Shown here: positions 62,917-64,000 of the stretch, in pieces | Position numbering within the stretch: position 1 is the first letter of the stretch | How the letters are laid out: every line of letters begins with the position of its first letter | Source of the DNA: Tetrahymena thermophila SB210 | Lineage: Eukaryota; Ciliophora; Oligohymenophorea; Hymenostomatida; Tetrahymenidae | NCBI RefSeq assembly: GCF_000189635.1 | Contig: NW_002476370.1 | Span: forward strand, 248,001 to 312,000 | DNA length: 64,000 nt | Direction: 5' to 3' | Notes under the pieces: generated by a model | The model's database searches: none | The model's input: only the letters and a program-made list of their open reading frames with translations | What the model was told of the DNA's origin: nothing | Position numbers and translations under genes: made by a program

Positions 62917-64000
62917 TTTTAATTGATATCTTTGTTTAAAAATCTTATTAACTAACTAGATACGATAATTTCGTTATGTTTTGCTCTTAAAATTAATTAA
63001 ACACAAATGATCAACAGCTATTTTTATAAGATTTTTTCTTTTTTGATGTTAATTTAATTATCTTTTTAAAGATAACTATCTAATAAAATCAATCAAATAA
63101 GCAATGAATAAATAAATTAATCAATTAATCAATGAATGAATGGCTTATTAAATTCATTTATTTATATTTCCATAATTTCTTAAAAATATAATGAACAGAA
63201 TTACAAACAAATTTTCTCCTTTTTAACTGATAAATCTTATTTGTGCGTAAACCAAATTGATTTAGAAAACTAACATATTGATCTCATCATTTATTCTGAT
63301 TTTATAATTTGGGATATTATTTTTTTTTAATATTTGGTAGTAATTTAGTAGAAATATTTAAAATAAATTATTTTTTTTAAATTAATCATTAATTTAATTA
63401 AATTTAAAATCATGAAAAAATATATGCTAAAAGAAATTAATAATAAGCTATTTTTATTATAGATAGTTAAATTCTAAATTATTTTCTTTATATCACTCTG
63501 TATAAAAGTAATGATTACATTATAAATATTCAGTTAAGTAAAAGAATTGCCATGTTAAATTTACATTAATAATTTCAATATAAAATTAATCAAAAATAAT
63601 AAATTAAATTAAGAAGTGGTATTTTTATTATACAAACAAACATTTTATTCAATTTATATTTATTAAAAATAAATGTTTAAAAGTTTAATTTTTTTAAGAT
63701 TAATTATTTTTTTATAATTTATTTTTGTCTATTTTTATTCTAGACCAATAAATTCTATTTTATTTTTTTTCTTATATATCATTTTTTTTTGTTTGAAATA
63801 ATGATAATATTTTTACAAATATTGAATTAAGTAAAAAAAATTATTAATTTATATTAACAATTTAATTATAAAACTGATATAAAATAATGATTAAATTAAG
63901 AAAAGGTCTTTTAATTGTATAAAAAATTTTATTCAACTAATATTTAGTAAAAATAAATAATTTCATAAAAATTTATCACAGAAAAATTAAATTATTTCAA
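62917..64000. other. AT-rich spacer with an internal degenerate duplication
   Basis: No gene was seen to the window edge. It contains short tetranucleotide runs near 63110-63150 and the approximate direct repeat described separately. Confidence 0.6.
63455..63960. repeat. degenerate direct repeat of about 220 bp
   Basis: Segments at about 63455-63675 and 63745-63960 line up in order: TATATCA.., AATGAT..A..AT, ATT..AGTTAAGTAAAA, TTA..TAACAATTT..AT, AATTAAGAA..GGT, TTTTATTCAA..ATATTTA..AAAAATAAAT. The match is partial and AT-biased, so the boundaries are approximate. Confidence 0.45.

Overview
This window is eukaryotic and almost certainly from a ciliate close to Tetrahymena. Every long reading frame runs through TAA and TAG in places where glutamine fits, and every confident gene ends only at TGA. 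The DNA is extremely AT-rich, the introns are short and AT-rich with GT..AG ends, and the spacers carry little but A/T. No telomere, chromosome-breakage motif, CRISPR array or bacterial-type signal was seen. I read all genes with TAA and TAG as Gln.

Layout. 0-3.3 kb: two Q/N-rich, low-complexity proteins of unknown function on the minus strand. 4.2-29.4 kb: a minus-strand cluster of two interleaved membrane-protein families. Three paralogous six-TM potassium channels with a TIGYGD filter and a C-terminal cyclic-nucleotide-binding-type domain lie at 4.2-8.2, 9.3-13.2 and 24.8-29.4 kb. Three paralogous two-TM proteins lie at 14.5-16.8, 17.5-19.7 and 20.9-23.3 kb; the last two form a recent tandem duplication of about 3.4-3.7 kb. 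Decayed fragments sit at 13.4-14.3 kb. 29.7 kb: a serine tRNA (AGA). 30.4-31.8 kb: an N-terminal protein alpha-amine methyltransferase (NTMT1 family). 33.4-39.3 and 49.9-55.7 kb: two paralogous multi-pass class III adenylate cyclases on the plus strand. They flank 40.9-47.6 kb, a minus-strand CPSF160/CPSF1 gene for mRNA 3' end processing. 57.0-62.9 kb: three Q/N/K-rich proteins of unknown function on the minus strand.

How the parts may work together (inference). The channels and cyclases concern membrane potential and cyclic nucleotides. The cyclases begin with a voltage-sensor-like S1-S4 module whose S4 has an arginine or lysine at nearly every third residue, but they have no recognisable K+ selectivity filter. 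The channels carry a CNBD-type domain followed by a CCHC zinc knuckle conserved in all three copies. This is consistent with a ciliary excitability and cAMP circuit, but nothing here shows that the products interact.

Exon models for the three channels, the two cyclases, the methyltransferase and two small genes were built by hand and keep frame throughout. Part of CPSF1 (45.4-46.0 kb) and one large Q/N-rich gene remain partly unresolved.
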